Positions 55,331 through 64,000 of a DNA stretch of 64,000 nucleotides are shown here, piece by piece. Every line of letters begins with the position of its first letter. The first letter of the stretch is position 1. The notes under the pieces are model-generated. The model did no database searches and had not been told where the DNA came from. It worked only from the letters and a program-made list of their open reading frames with translations. The stretch spans positions 1-64,000 of the forward strand of contig JALHOW010000005.1 of the NCBI GenBank assembly GCA_022842785.1, written 5' to 3'. Made by a program: the position numbers and the translations under genes. The stretch comes from Hyphomicrobiaceae bacterium. GTDB taxonomy: Bacteria > Pseudomonadota > Alphaproteobacteria > Rhizobiales > Hyphomicrobiaceae.

Positions 55331-55831
55331 ATGGCAGTTGAAGACCCGGCCGGGCGGTCGGCCGGCGAAGACGCGCGCAGCACATTCCTCAACAGAGAGG
55401 TTCTGGCCGGCCTCTTCCTCCTTGTCTCCGCGGCAGTCGGCTACTACGCGGCATTCCCACTGGATGCGGGCTCGATGTCCGGCGTCGGCTCCGGCCTCCT
55501 GCCCAAGGCGGTCGCCATCCTGCTCGGTGCATTCGGTGTCTACCTGGTCATCGTCGGGCTGATTGGCACTCACGAGCGTGTCGAAGGCTTCTCCCTGCGC
55601 GGCACAATCTTCGTTCTCGGCGCCATCATGGCCTTTGCGGCCACAGTTCGCCCGCTTGGGCTCCTGGTTGCGGGCCCCTTGTCGATGCTTCTTTCCTCCA
55701 TGGCCGACCCGGATACCCGCCCGATGGAGATCATCGTTTTCACGGCGTGCATGACCGTGGGCTGCTATCTGCTCTTCAAGGTTGTCCTGAACCTGCCTAT
55801 TCCCGTCCTGCCGCCTGTGCTCGGATACTGA
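55331..55831 (+). CDS. tctB: Tripartite tricarboxylate transporter small membrane subunit TctB
   Basis: 166 residues with four hydrophobic helices, starting with LNREVLAGLFLLVSAAVGYY and ending in a conserved TctB-like YLLFKVVLNLPIPVLP. GGGGAGGAG before the ATG is a strong ribosome-binding site. It precedes tctA by ten bases. Together the three genes take up a carboxylate such as citrate, tricarballylate or an aromatic acid using an extracytoplasmic receptor. Confidence 0.92.
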   Translation: MAVEDPAGRSAGEDARSTFLNREVLAGLFLLVSAAVGYYAAFPLDAGSMSGVGSGLLPKAVAILLGAFGVYLVIVGLIGTHERVEGFSLRGTIFVLGAIMAFAATVRPLGLLVAGPLSMLLSSMADPDTRPMEIIVFTACMTVGCYLLFKVVLNLPIPVLPPVLGY

Positions 55832-55841
55832 GGCGCGCAAC

Positions 55842-57344
55842 ATGTGGGATCTCATTTCCAATCTTCAGCTCGGCCTCAGCGTTGCTGGCTCGCTCAAGAA
55901 CGCGGGGCTTTGCTTTCTCGGCTGCTTGATCGGCACGCTCATTGGCGTGCTGCCCGGCGTCGGGCCCATCGCCACCATCGCGATGCTGCTTCCGCTCACA
56001 TTCGGGCTCGACCCGGTCGGCGCGCTGATCATGCTGGCCGGCATCTACTATGGCGCGCAGTACGGCGGCTCGACCACGGCGATCCTCGTCAATATTCCGG
56101 GTGAAGCGACCGCCGTCGTGACCGTCCTCGACGGCCACCAGATGGCCAAGCAGGGCCGGGCCGGCATCGCGCTCGGCATTGCCGCCATCGGCTCGTTCAT
56201 CGCGGGCACGATTGCGACGGTGATCATTGCCGCCGCCGCAAAGCCGCTCACGACGCTCGCGCTGCTGTTCGGGCCGGCCGACTACTTCGCGCTCATGGTG
56301 CTCGGGCTCATGTTCGCCGTCGTGCTGGCGCGCGGATCGGTGCCGAAGGCCATTGCGATGATCCTTTTCGGCATCCTGCTCTCGACTGTCGGTACCGACA
56401 TCGAGACCGGCGAGGACCGACTGACCTTTGGCTGGATGGAGATCGCCGACGGCATCGACTTCGCGGTCATCGCCATGGGCATGTTCGGGTTCGCGGAAAT
56501 CCTGCGCAACCTCGAACACAAGGAAGCTCGTGCCGTCGTCAGCGACAAGATCGGCCGCCTGCTGCCCAACATGGCGGACTTCAAGGCGTCCATCGCGCCG
56601 ATCCTGCGAGGCACGGGCATCGGTTCGCTCCTCGGCTTCCTGCCTGGAAACGGCGCCGTGCTCGGCCCCTTCGCGTCCTACTCGATCGAGAAGAAGATCT
56701 CCAAGGATCCCTCGCGCTTCGGCCAAGGCGCAATCGAAGGCGTGGCCGGCCCCGAGTCTGCCAACAACGCGGGCGCCCAGACGGCATTCATCCCGCTCCT
56801 CACGCTCGGCATTCCGCCCAATGCCGTGATGGCGCTCATGATCGGCGCCATGACCATCCACGGCATCGTGCCAGGCCCACAGATCATCACGAAGCAGCCC
56901 GAACTCTTCTGGGGCATGATCGCTTCGATGTGGATCGGCAATCTCATGCTGCTCATCATCAACCTGCCGCTGATCGGCATCTGGGTGAAGCTGCTCCGCG
57001 TGCCTTACAGGCTGATGTTCCCGGCGATCATCATCTTCTGCTGCATCGGCATCTACTCGATCAACAATTCGCCGACGGAGGTCGTCCTGACGGCCGCCTT
57101 CGCGCTCTTCGGATATCTGCTGATCAAGCTCGGCTTCGAGGCGGCACCGCTTCTTCTCGGCTTCGTTCTCGGCAGGCTGATGGAGGAGAAGCTCCGTCAG
57201 GCCATGGTCATCTCGCGCGGCAGCCTGTGGACATTCCTGGAGCGTCCAGTATCGCTGACCTTGCTCGTGTTTGCGCTGATCATAGTCATCGTGTCGGCGC
57301 TGCCGGCCATCAGCAAGAGCCGCGATAAGGTATTCACTGAATGA
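55842..57344 (+). CDS. tctA: Tripartite tricarboxylate transporter large permease TctA
   Basis: 500 residues and about 12 helices in two inverted halves. The TctA signatures are GVLPGVGPIATIAMLLPLTFGL, YYGAQYGGSTTAILVNIPGE and, in the second half, GLLGFLPGNGAVLGPFASYS plus EGVAGPESANNAGAQTAFIPLLTLGIPPNAV (split here into two pieces). It is driven by the ion gradient. Ends 68 bases before tctC, whose own ribosome-binding site follows an A/C-rich leader. Confidence 0.96.
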   Translation: MWDLISNLQLGLSVAGSLKNAGLCFLGCLIGTLIGVLPGVGPIATIAMLLPLTFGLDPVGALIMLAGIYYGAQYGGSTTAILVNIPGEATAVVTVLDGHQMAKQGRAGIALGIAAIGSFIAGTIATVIIAAAAKPLTTLALLFGPADYFALMVLGLMFAVVLARGSVPKAIAMILFGILLSTVGTDIETGEDRLTFGWMEIADGIDFAVIAMGMFGFAEILRNLEHKEARAVVSDKIGRLLPNMADFKASIAPILRGTGIGSLLGFLPGNGAVLGPFASYSIEKKISKDPSRFGQGAIEGVAGPESANNAGAQTAFIPLLTLGIPPNAVMALMIGAMTIHGIVPGPQIITKQPELFWGMIASMWIGNLMLLIINLPLIGIWVKLLRVPYRLMFPAIIIFCCIGIYSINNSPTEVVLTAAFALFGYLLIKLGFEAAPLLLGFVLGRLMEEKLRQAMVISRGSLWTFLERPVSLTLLVFALIIVIVSALPAISKSRDKVFTE

Positions 57345-57412
57345 GCGCCTCAAAGCGCCCACCCAACTACAATAACAAACGACATCAACAACACCACGTG
57401 AGGAGACTAGTC

Positions 57413-58387
57413 ATGCAAATCACACGCCGCACCGCGATCGCTGCGATCGCGGCACTCGGTGTGACGGCCGCACCCGCCGTCGCGCAGCAATATCCGACGA
57501 AGCCCATCACCGCGATCGTCCCGTTCGCAGCCGGTGGTCCGACGGACGTCGTCACGCGCCTCGTGACCGAGCACATGTCGCGCACACTCGGCCAGCAGAT
57601 CGTGGTCGAGAACATCGGCGGCGCCGGTGGCTCGATCGGCATGTCGCGTGCCGCAGCCGCAGCACCCGATGGCTACACGATCGCCGTCGGCAACATGGGT
57701 ACGCAGTCGGCAGCGCCCGCGCTCTATCCGAACCTCAAGTACGACCCGGCGACGAGCTTCACCCAGATCAGCGTCGTCAACTACACGCCGCAGACAATCG
57801 TCTCGAAGAAGACGCTCGAGCCGGCCGACCTCAAGGCATTTCTCGCCCACCTCAAGGCCAATAGCGAGAAGATGAACTATGGGCATGCCGGCGTCGGTTC
57901 GATTTCCTACGTGTCGGGCCTCGTGTTCAACTCGCAGTTCGGCTTCAAGCCGGGTCTCGTCGCCTACAAGGGCACCGGACCGGCGCTGAACGATCTCGTC
58001 GGCGGCCAGATCGACTACATGGTCGACCAGTCCATGAACGTGATCCCGCAGATCACGGCCGGCACGATCAAGGCTTACGCCGTCGCACACCCCGAGCGGA
58101 TCGCGGCACTCCCTGACGTGCCGACCACGAAGGAGCTCGGCGTCGACTTCATCTTCAGCGCCTGGAATGCGATGGTCGCCCCGAAGGGTCTGCCGAAAGA
58201 TATCCAGGACAAGCTGCTCGATGCGCTCAGCAAGGCCATGGATGATCCGACGATCATCAAGCGCTACGAGGATCTCGGCTCGACCGCGCCGAAGGGTGCG
58301 GATCGCGGTCCGGCGGGCCTCCAGAAGCTCGTTGAATCGGAAGTCGCGCGCATTACACCCGTGCTGAAGGCGGCAGCCGCGAAATAA
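57413..58387 (+). CDS. tctC: Tripartite tricarboxylate transporter receptor TctC (Bug family)
   Basis: 324 residues from the ATG at 57413, with AGGAG eight bases upstream; an earlier ATG overlapping the tctA stop gives a leader without signal character. Signal peptide RRTAIAAIAALGVTAAPAVA. The mature protein starts QQYPTKPITAIVPFAAGGPTD, the Bug signature, and has DYMVDQSMNVIPQI in the ligand region. It binds the carboxylate outside the cytoplasm. Placing the receptor last (tctB-tctA-tctC) is an alternative to the more usual tctC-B-A order. Confidence 0.95.
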   Translation: MQITRRTAIAAIAALGVTAAPAVAQQYPTKPITAIVPFAAGGPTDVVTRLVTEHMSRTLGQQIVVENIGGAGGSIGMSRAAAAAPDGYTIAVGNMGTQSAAPALYPNLKYDPATSFTQISVVNYTPQTIVSKKTLEPADLKAFLAHLKANSEKMNYGHAGVGSISYVSGLVFNSQFGFKPGLVAYKGTGPALNDLVGGQIDYMVDQSMNVIPQITAGTIKAYAVAHPERIAALPDVPTTKELGVDFIFSAWNAMVAPKGLPKDIQDKLLDALSKAMDDPTIIKRYEDLGSTAPKGADRGPAGLQKLVESEVARITPVLKAAAAK

Positions 58388-58700
58388 ATCGCGCCGCGCG
58401 AGCCTTTCAGTATCGGTAAGTATTGAGCGAATAGAATGGGGGTGCGGCTCCGGCCGGCGCCCCCATTTGCATTGTATTGGCAGCATAAGTCGCCAAATGC
58501 GTCGCATCGGGACGGCCAAGAGCGTATAAGACGGGCAATGTGTGCTCCCGTGTGGGATCGGAAATCGGCTTCCTGCGCACTCATCGGCAGGTTGCAGCGC
58601 CCTGCACGAGGACCGCACGTCGTACTTGGCGGCGGAGATACCGGATCGGAAGGCAACCTGCCCCTCGGGCTGGCGTTGTCATGACGAGGAGGCGGGCACG
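58388..58700. promoter_or_regulatory. Gap between tctC and fadE
   Basis: About 310 bases with no gene. It holds an intrinsic terminator for the transporter operon near 58437 and should hold the fadE promoter between about 58480 and 58690. No regulator site stands out. Confidence 0.5.
58437..58468 (+). terminator. Probable intrinsic terminator after tctBAC
   Basis: A 9-base-pair stem (TGGGGGTGC / GCGCCCCCA, one G-T pair) with an 11-base GC-rich loop, followed by TTT then GCATTGTATT. It lies 50 bases after the tctC stop. The T run is short, so termination may be partial. Confidence 0.65.
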
Positions 58701-61208
58701 ATGGTAGCGCTGGTATTTGTCTTGGCTTGCGTGATCGCAGCATTCGTCCTTTCGATGCATCGAGCTTCGATCGTCGCATGGGCTTTGACGGCGGCAGCTG
58801 CTGCTGCGGTCTGGCAGACCGGACTTATCCACGGCACGTTCCACATGCCCGAGCTTGGCTGGCTTGGCCTGCTCGGCTGGCTGCCGGCGATCGTGCTCGG
58901 CTGGCTCTCCGTTCCGTCGCTGCGACGTACCTGGCTGACAGGTCCCATCTACGAACAGATCAAGAAGATCCTGCCTCGCGTCTCCGACACCGAGCAGCAG
59001 GCGCTGGAGGCCGGCACTGTCGGCTTCGATGCCGAGATCTTCTCGGGCCAGCCGAACTGGGAGCGGCTCAGTGCGATCCCCGCTATCGAGCTGACGGCCG
59101 AGGAACGCGCGTTCCTCGATGGGCCGACCACCGAGCTCTGCGGCATGATCAACGACTGGCAGGTGCGTCACAACGACCGCGAGATCCCGAAAGAGATCTG
59201 GGATTTCACCAAGCGCCACGGCTTCCTCGGCATGCTCATCTCCAAGGAGCATGGCGGTCTCGGCTTCTCTCCGCAGGCGCAGTCGCTGATCCTCGGCAAG
59301 ATCGCCTCACGCTCGCCGGACGTGTGCACGATCGTCATGGTGCCGAATTCGCTCGGCCCAGGCGAACTCATCGAGAAGTACGGCACGCCCGAGCAGAAGC
59401 ACCACTTCCTGCCACGTCTCGCGCAGGGCCTCGAAGTTCCCTGCTTCTCGCTCACCGGCCCAACCTCGGGCTCGGACGCGGCGACCATGCGCGATATCGG
59501 CTATGTGACGCGCGGCGTGCACGAGGGCAAGGAAGTGCTCGGCATTCGCCTGTCCTGGGAAAAGCGCTACATTACGCTCGGCCCTGTCGCGACGCTGGTC
59601 GGCCTCGCGTTCCGCCTGTTCGATCCCGAAAACCATCTCGGCAAGGGCGAGGACATCGGCATCACCGTCGCCCTCATTCCAGCCGATCATCCGGGCGTGC
59701 ACATCGGTCGGCGTCACCTTCCCTCGGGCGCTGCTTTCCCGAATGGCCCGAACTGGGGCCAGGACGTTTTCATTCCCATGGATTGGGTCATCGGCGGCGA
59801 GCGCATGGTCGGCAACGGCTGGCGCATGCTCATGGAATGTCTTGCTGCCGGCCGCGCCATCTCGCTTCCCTCGTCCGGCACTGCCGGCGCCAAGATGATG
59901 CTGCGCGTGACCACCGCCTACGGCCGCATTCGCAAGCAGTTCGGCCTCCCCGTCGCGAAGATGGAAGGTCTCGAGGAGCCGCTCACGCGCATGATCGAGA
60001 CGGCCTACGTCAACGAGGCCGGACGCGCCGTGACCGCAGCCATGGTCTCCGCTGGCGAGAAGCCCTCGGTCATCTCCGCGATCATGAAGTACCAGTCGAC
60101 GGAAAAGCTGCGCCAAGCTGTCAACGACGCCATGGACCTACATGGCGGGCGCGGCATCTGCGATGGTCCGACGAACTACCTCCAGTCGGCCTATCAGATG
60201 GTCCCCGTTGGCATCACGGTCGAAGGCGCCAACATCCTGACGCGTTCGCTGATAACCTTCGCGCAGGGCGCGCTGCGCTCGCATCCCTATCTCTACGATG
60301 AGATCAAAGCGGCTCAGAACCCTGATCCGCGCCGTGGCCTAGCCGCCTTCGACATCGCATTCGGCAATCACGTCACGTTCTCGCTCTCGAATGCGTTCGG
60401 CGCCTTCTTCCACAACATCACGGGCGGCCTCTTCGCCGCTGTGCCCGACAAAGCCTACGGCACGGCGGAATGGTATCGCCAGCTCGGTCGTTCCTCGCGC
60501 AACTTCGCCCTCGTCGCCGATGTGACCGTCGCGGTGCTCGGTGGTGGCCTCAAGACACGGCAGAAAATCACGGGCCGCCTCGCAGACGCACTCTCCGAGC
60601 TCTATCTGCTCTCCTGCGTGCTCAAGCGCTACAAGGACGACGGCAAGCCGGCCGGTGACCGCCTCATCGTCGAACTCGCGGCGCGCAATTCCCTCTATCG
60701 CTTCCAGCAGGCCATCGCCGGCACCATCGAGAACTTCCCGAACGGCGTCGTGCGCTTCATGCTGGGCGTGCTCGTTTTCCCGCTCGGCCGGCCCTACAAG
60801 CCTGCGAGCGACCGTCTCGGCCATGAGGTCGTCGCGCTCGCCATCCAGCCGGGCGAGGTGCGCGATCGCCTGACGCGCGACATTTACATCTCACGCGACG
60901 TCAATGATCCGACCGGCCTCCTCGAGGTCACACTCGAGAAAGTCGTCGCGGCAGAGGAAGCCGAGCGCAAACTCGAGCGTGCGATCCGAGCGGGGACCGT
61001 GCGCCGCTATCACGGCATCGACTGGCTCGGCGACGCGGAGAAGGCCGGCGTTCTCACAAAGGAGGAGACCGCACTCCTCCGCGAGGTCGAGATGCTCACG
61101 GCGCGCGTCATCGCCGTCGATCACTTCGATCCTGCCGAACTCAAGCCGAACTACATGAAGCCCGGACACAACGCCGCTGCCATCCAGCGCAGCGCCGCAG
61201 CAGAGTAA
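58701..61208 (+). CDS. fadE: Acyl-CoA dehydrogenase, FadE type
   Basis: 835 residues from the ATG at 58701 with GAGGAGG about seven bases upstream. The first 60 residues are two hydrophobic helices (VALVFVLACVIAAFVL, WLGLLGWLPAIVLGWL), as in proteobacterial FadE, placing it at the inner membrane. The acyl-CoA dehydrogenase core follows (about 150-590: MLISKEHGGLGFSPQAQS, CFSLTGPTSGSDA, YQSTEKLRQAVNDAMDLHGG), and then a FadE-specific C-terminal region. It makes 2-trans-enoyl-CoA in the first step of beta-oxidation. Followed 20 bases later by the multifunctional enzyme. Confidence 0.96.
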   Translation: MVALVFVLACVIAAFVLSMHRASIVAWALTAAAAAAVWQTGLIHGTFHMPELGWLGLLGWLPAIVLGWLSVPSLRRTWLTGPIYEQIKKILPRVSDTEQQALEAGTVGFDAEIFSGQPNWERLSAIPAIELTAEERAFLDGPTTELCGMINDWQVRHNDREIPKEIWDFTKRHGFLGMLISKEHGGLGFSPQAQSLILGKIASRSPDVCTIVMVPNSLGPGELIEKYGTPEQKHHFLPRLAQGLEVPCFSLTGPTSGSDAATMRDIGYVTRGVHEGKEVLGIRLSWEKRYITLGPVATLVGLAFRLFDPENHLGKGEDIGITVALIPADHPGVHIGRRHLPSGAAFPNGPNWGQDVFIPMDWVIGGERMVGNGWRMLMECLAAGRAISLPSSGTAGAKMMLRVTTAYGRIRKQFGLPVAKMEGLEEPLTRMIETAYVNEAGRAVTAAMVSAGEKPSVISAIMKYQSTEKLRQAVNDAMDLHGGRGICDGPTNYLQSAYQMVPVGITVEGANILTRSLITFAQGALRSHPYLYDEIKAAQNPDPRRGLAAFDIAFGNHVTFSLSNAFGAFFHNITGGLFAAVPDKAYGTAEWYRQLGRSSRNFALVADVTVAVLGGGLKTRQKITGRLADALSELYLLSCVLKRYKDDGKPAGDRLIVELAARNSLYRFQQAIAGTIENFPNGVVRFMLGVLVFPLGRPYKPASDRLGHEVVALAIQPGEVRDRLTRDIYISRDVNDPTGLLEVTLEKVVAAEEAERKLERAIRAGTVRRYHGIDWLGDAEKAGVLTKEETALLREVEMLTARVIAVDHFDPAELKPNYMKPGHNAAAIQRSAAAE

Positions 61209-61227
61209 CCAGCGTGAGAGGTCTTCC

Positions 61228-63219
61228 ATGACCGATATGAACAGCCTCAGAGACTGGCGCTTCTCCATCGACGAGCAGCAGATTGCCTGGGCCATCTTCG
61301 ACCGCGAAGGCGAGAGCCAGAATTCGCTCGGCCGCCGGCCCCTCGAAGAGCTTGGCGCCATCATCGAGCGCGTCGAAGCCGGTGCACGCGATCGGTCCAT
61401 CGTCGGTCTGGCGATCCTCTCGGGCAAAGAAAAGGGCTTCATCGTCGGCGCGGATGTGCGCGAGTTCGAGCAGTTCACGAACGAAGCCGACGTTCGGACC
61501 GCCCTCCGCCCGGTGCTCGACATGCTCGACCGCATCGAGAAAATGCCCGTGCCGGTCGTGTGCGGCATCCACGGCTTCTGCCTCGGCGGCGGCCTCGAAC
61601 TGGCCCTCGCCTGCCACTATCGCATTGCCACGCGGGACGACAGCACACGGGTCGGCTTTCCCGAAGTTCGCCTCGGCATATTCCCCGGCTTCAACGGCAC
61701 GGCCCGCTCGATCCGCCAGGCCGGCGCGCTCGGCGCCATGCCCATGATGCTTTCGGGCTCCATGGTCCGAGCCAGTGCCGCCCGCGCCATGGGCCTCATC
61801 GACGAACTGGTCGCGAGCCCGGCGAACCTTTCCTGGGCCGCCCGCAAGGCCATCACGCAGAAGCGTCGCTCGAAGCCCATGGGTGGCTGGCGCAATCTCG
61901 CGCGCCTCTGGCCGGCCCGGAATCTCGTCGTCTCCAAAATGCGTGCCGAGACGGCGAAAAAGGTGCGCGAGGACCACTATCCCGCGCCTTTCCGGCTCAT
62001 CGATCTCTTCGAGCTGCACGGCGGCAATCTCGACGCCATGAAAGCCGCCGAGACGCAAGCCTTCGCGCCACTCATGGTCTCCGAGACCTCCCGCAATCTG
62101 CGTCGCGTGTTCAAACTCATGGAGATGCTCAAGGCGCAGGCGCCGAAGGACATCAACTTCAAGCCGCAGCGCGTGCACGTGATCGGTGCCGGCGTCATGG
62201 GGGCCGACATCGCCGGCTGGTGCGTCGCGCAAGGCATGGAAGTGACACTGCAGGATCTGTCCGCGGACGCGATCGCCAAGGGCATTGCGGCGCAGGGCAA
62301 GCTGTTCAGCCGTCGCTTCCGCACGAAGGCGCTCAAGGACGCCGCCAAGGCGCGCCTCATTGCCGATCCGAACGGCGACGGCATTCCGCGTGCCGACGTC
62401 GTGATCGAGGCCATCGTCGAGAAAGTCGAGGTCAAGCAGAACCTCTTCAAGAGCCTCGAAGGCAAGATGAAGCTCGGCGCCGTGATGGCGACCAACACGT
62501 CGTCGATCATGATCGAGGACATCGCGGCTGGCCTGAGTGACCCCGGCCGCCTGATCGGCATCCACTTCTTCAATCCGGTCGCCCAGATGCCCCTAGTCGA
62601 GGTAATCCGCGGCAAGCAATCGCGCGAGGATGAGGTCCGCAAGGGCTGCGCCTTCGTCACGGCGATCGACAAATTCCCGCTCATCGTGAAGAGCAACCCG
62701 GGCTTCCTGGTCAACCGCGTGCTGGCCCCATACATGATGAATGCAATGCTGCGCCTCGAGAAAGGCGAAGCCGCAGAGCTGCTCGACGAGGCCGCGCGCA
62801 CCTTCGGCATGCCTATGGGGCCGATCGAGCTTGCCGATACGGTCGGTCTCGACATCTGCGCGCACGTCGGGCGCATTCTCGGCTTCTCCGCCGACGGCTC
62901 GCGCCTAGAGCGACTCGTCGCTGCGAACAAGCTCGGCAAGAAGACGGGCGAGGGATTCTACGTTTGGAAAGACGGCAAGCCAGTGAAGACCGAGAAGCCG
63001 TACGACAAGCGCGATCTCGAGCGCATCGGACGCGAACTCGTCGAGCCTCTCATCCGCGAATGCGAGAAATGCCTTGCAGAGGGCATTGTCGAGAGCGCCG
63101 ATCTGGTCGATGCGGGCGTCATCTTCGGCACGGGTTTCGCGCCCTTCCGCGGTGGACCATTGCACTATCGCACTTCCGCTGGCGGACAGGCTGCACCGGC
63201 GCAGCAGGCTGCTGAATAG
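61228..63219 (+). CDS. fadJ: Multifunctional enoyl-CoA hydratase / 3-hydroxyacyl-CoA dehydrogenase (FadJ/FadB type)
   Basis: 663 residues. The N-terminal crotonase domain (1-about 200) has FIVGADVREFEQF, the catalytic glutamates in GGGLELAL and FPEVRLGIFPG. The dehydrogenase begins near 310 with HVIGAGVMGADIAG (NAD binding) and has the catalytic histidine in GIHFFNPVAQMPLVEV and the glutamate in PIELADTVGLD. Length fits the single-chain alpha subunit of fatty-acid oxidation, somewhat shorter than E. coli FadB/FadJ (about 715-730). No thiolase gene follows in the window. GAGAGGT precedes the ATG. Confidence 0.95.
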   Translation: MTDMNSLRDWRFSIDEQQIAWAIFDREGESQNSLGRRPLEELGAIIERVEAGARDRSIVGLAILSGKEKGFIVGADVREFEQFTNEADVRTALRPVLDMLDRIEKMPVPVVCGIHGFCLGGGLELALACHYRIATRDDSTRVGFPEVRLGIFPGFNGTARSIRQAGALGAMPMMLSGSMVRASAARAMGLIDELVASPANLSWAARKAITQKRRSKPMGGWRNLARLWPARNLVVSKMRAETAKKVREDHYPAPFRLIDLFELHGGNLDAMKAAETQAFAPLMVSETSRNLRRVFKLMEMLKAQAPKDINFKPQRVHVIGAGVMGADIAGWCVAQGMEVTLQDLSADAIAKGIAAQGKLFSRRFRTKALKDAAKARLIADPNGDGIPRADVVIEAIVEKVEVKQNLFKSLEGKMKLGAVMATNTSSIMIEDIAAGLSDPGRLIGIHFFNPVAQMPLVEVIRGKQSREDEVRKGCAFVTAIDKFPLIVKSNPGFLVNRVLAPYMMNAMLRLEKGEAAELLDEAARTFGMPMGPIELADTVGLDICAHVGRILGFSADGSRLERLVAANKLGKKTGEGFYVWKDGKPVKTEKPYDKRDLERIGRELVEPLIRECEKCLAEGIVESADLVDAGVIFGTGFAPFRGGPLHYRTSAGGQAAPAQQAAE

Positions 63220-63431
63220 GCTCCCCGCCTGAGCGTCAGATGACACCGAGCTGCCGAGCCCCACTGTCGGGGCCAACGCAATTTCGGCTGATTGCTGCGT
63301 TGTTCCAGGAGTTGCACGCACCACGCGCGTGTCCGTGCCGTTGCGCGCGCGCCGCCCCTCGGCTAATGCTGGCTCAGCTTCTGCTTGCGGGCCTGCCGGC
63401 CTCGGATTTTCCGGGCTGCAGCCGCAAGCAT

Positions 63432-63508
63432 GGCCCCGTAGCTCAGTCGGATAGAGCATCTGCCTTCTAAGCAGAGGGTCGCAGGTTCGAATCCTGCCGG
63501 GGTCGCCA
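63432..63508 (+). tRNA. tRNA-Arg (anticodon UCU)
   Basis: Acceptor GGCCCCG pairs with CGGGGTC (one G-T), with encoded CCA at 63506-63508. The anticodon stem TCTGC/GCAGA encloses CTTCTAA with TCT at 63466-63468. The T-loop GGTTCGAATCC is canonical. 77 bases including CCA. It reads AGA codons. Confidence 0.97.
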
Positions 63509-63722
63509 CTCAGAAGCCAGCCGCTGAAGATGCTGGCCCTCCGGGCCGCTCCCAAACCGCTTGCAACCATAGTGAACGCTCACCACGGCGGATGAGCGCT
63601 TCCGGGATTGCGTCTGTCTTCTACATGCGCCGCAGAGCAATCCGCGCGCTGATGCTGCACCGATCCGACGCCACGCACACCCAACAAGCAGACACGACGC
63701 GCACCGTCGCGCACAGAATTGG

Positions 63723-63736
63723 CAACAATATTGTTG
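63723..63736. promoter_or_regulatory. Perfect palindrome CAACAATATTGTTG upstream of the GntR gene, overlapping a TTGACA box
   Basis: A 14-base perfect palindrome, 57 bases before the GntR start. Its right end overlaps TTGACA at 63734-63739, a good -35 box, so a bound regulator would block the promoter. GntR-family proteins usually bind such palindromes near their own genes. It is the best candidate operator for autoregulation. Confidence 0.55.
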
Positions 63737-63793
63737 ACACATTTGACGCCATCTCACTAAGCTCTCCTATCTCGTCGTTTCTTCGAGCGCCGC

Positions 63794-64000
63794 ATGTCTG
63801 TTAAAATACTGAAATTGAGGGATAAAAGTCCGAAGCGCGGTGGCGATACGAGCCGCCGCGGCAAGCTTACAGCCACGCCTGAAGAGATCCTTGAAACGCT
63901 CCGTCGACGCATCGCCGGGCAGGAAATTCCGCCAGGCGCAAAACTGCGCGAGCAGGACCTCTCTGCGGAATTTGGCGTCCCGCGCACGCGCATTCGGGAT
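63794..64000 (+). CDS. GntR-family transcriptional regulator, N-terminal part (cut by window edge)
   Basis: 69 residues are visible before the right edge. After a basic 25-residue leader, the winged helix-turn-helix of GntR regulators starts: PEEILETLRRRIAGQEIPPG, then KLREQDLSAEFGVPRTRIRD, with the family's PG turn and the recognition helix. The effector domain, and so the subfamily (FadR, HutC and so on), lies outside the window. It could be a fatty-acid regulator given its fadE-fadJ neighbours, but a tRNA gene stands between them. Confidence 0.85.
   Translation, partial: MSVKILKLRDKSPKRGGDTSRRGKLTATPEEILETLRRRIAGQEIPPGAKLREQDLSAEFGVPRTRIRD

Noticed and set aside
61141-62565. A 474-codon open frame antisense to fadJ
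   Set aside because: The multifunctional enzyme is clear on the plus strand; the antisense reading is rich in His/Asp/Glu, typical of a reversed GC-rich gene.

Overview
The window looks like chromosome of an alphaproteobacterium, most likely order Hyphomicrobiales (Rhizobiales). The housekeeping half carries blocks typical of that order: an FxsA / Tim44-like / MltA / Smr block, a SUV3-type helicase followed by a small S4 RNA-binding protein, and a class I dihydroorotase divergent from a ygfZ-tag-HD operon. No ribosomal RNA, CRISPR array, insertion sequence or recognisable phage gene was seen. Three tRNA genes are present: Ser-GCU, Gln-UUG and Arg-UCU.

Positions 1-21.7 kb are accessory. They hold a decayed sugar-transferase end, a large secreted protein of unknown function, a NodU-type carbamoyltransferase, a Wzc/ExoP-type polysaccharide tyrosine kinase, a one-module NRPS, an SGNH-type exported protein, a one-module type I PKS with its own thioesterase, and a LuxR-type regulator. 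The NRPS reads formyltransferase / half condensation domain / adenylation domain with a luciferase-like monooxygenase inserted / carrier protein. The PKS reads KS-AT-KR-DH-ACP-TE. Together they look like a compact two-module assembly line for a small formylated, oxidised amino-acid/polyketide product. This is the most interesting part of the window. It sits among surface-polysaccharide genes, so product and surface glycan may be linked; that link is inference.

Positions 21.7-27 kb form a tRNA-bounded accessory segment: tRNA-Ser, an aldo/keto reductase with a GMC oxidoreductase (probable sugar or alcohol redox pair), a tRNA-like 3' remnant on the minus strand, tRNA-Gln, and a secreted Hint-domain protein followed by a strong intrinsic terminator.

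Positions 27-39.3 kb are mostly core genes: SMR transporter, UspA, S4 protein, SUV3-like helicase with a long low-complexity tail, DUF3108 protein, TauE/SafE exporter, DUF486 protein, FxsA, Tim44-like protein, MltA, Smr protein and a PEP-mutase/isocitrate-lyase family enzyme. Positions 39.3-52.6 kb hold a membrane-anchored metallophosphoesterase, a complete dipeptide/oligopeptide-type ABC transporter operon (binding protein, two permeases, two ATPases), an M15 peptidase, dihydroorotase, YgfZ, 3-methyladenine glycosylase, an HD hydrolase and an enoyl-CoA hydratase-like protein. Positions 52.7-64 kb hold a YfhO-like membrane protein, a tctBAC tripartite tricarboxylate transporter, a fadE-fadJ beta-oxidation pair, tRNA-Arg and the start of a GntR regulator cut by the window edge.
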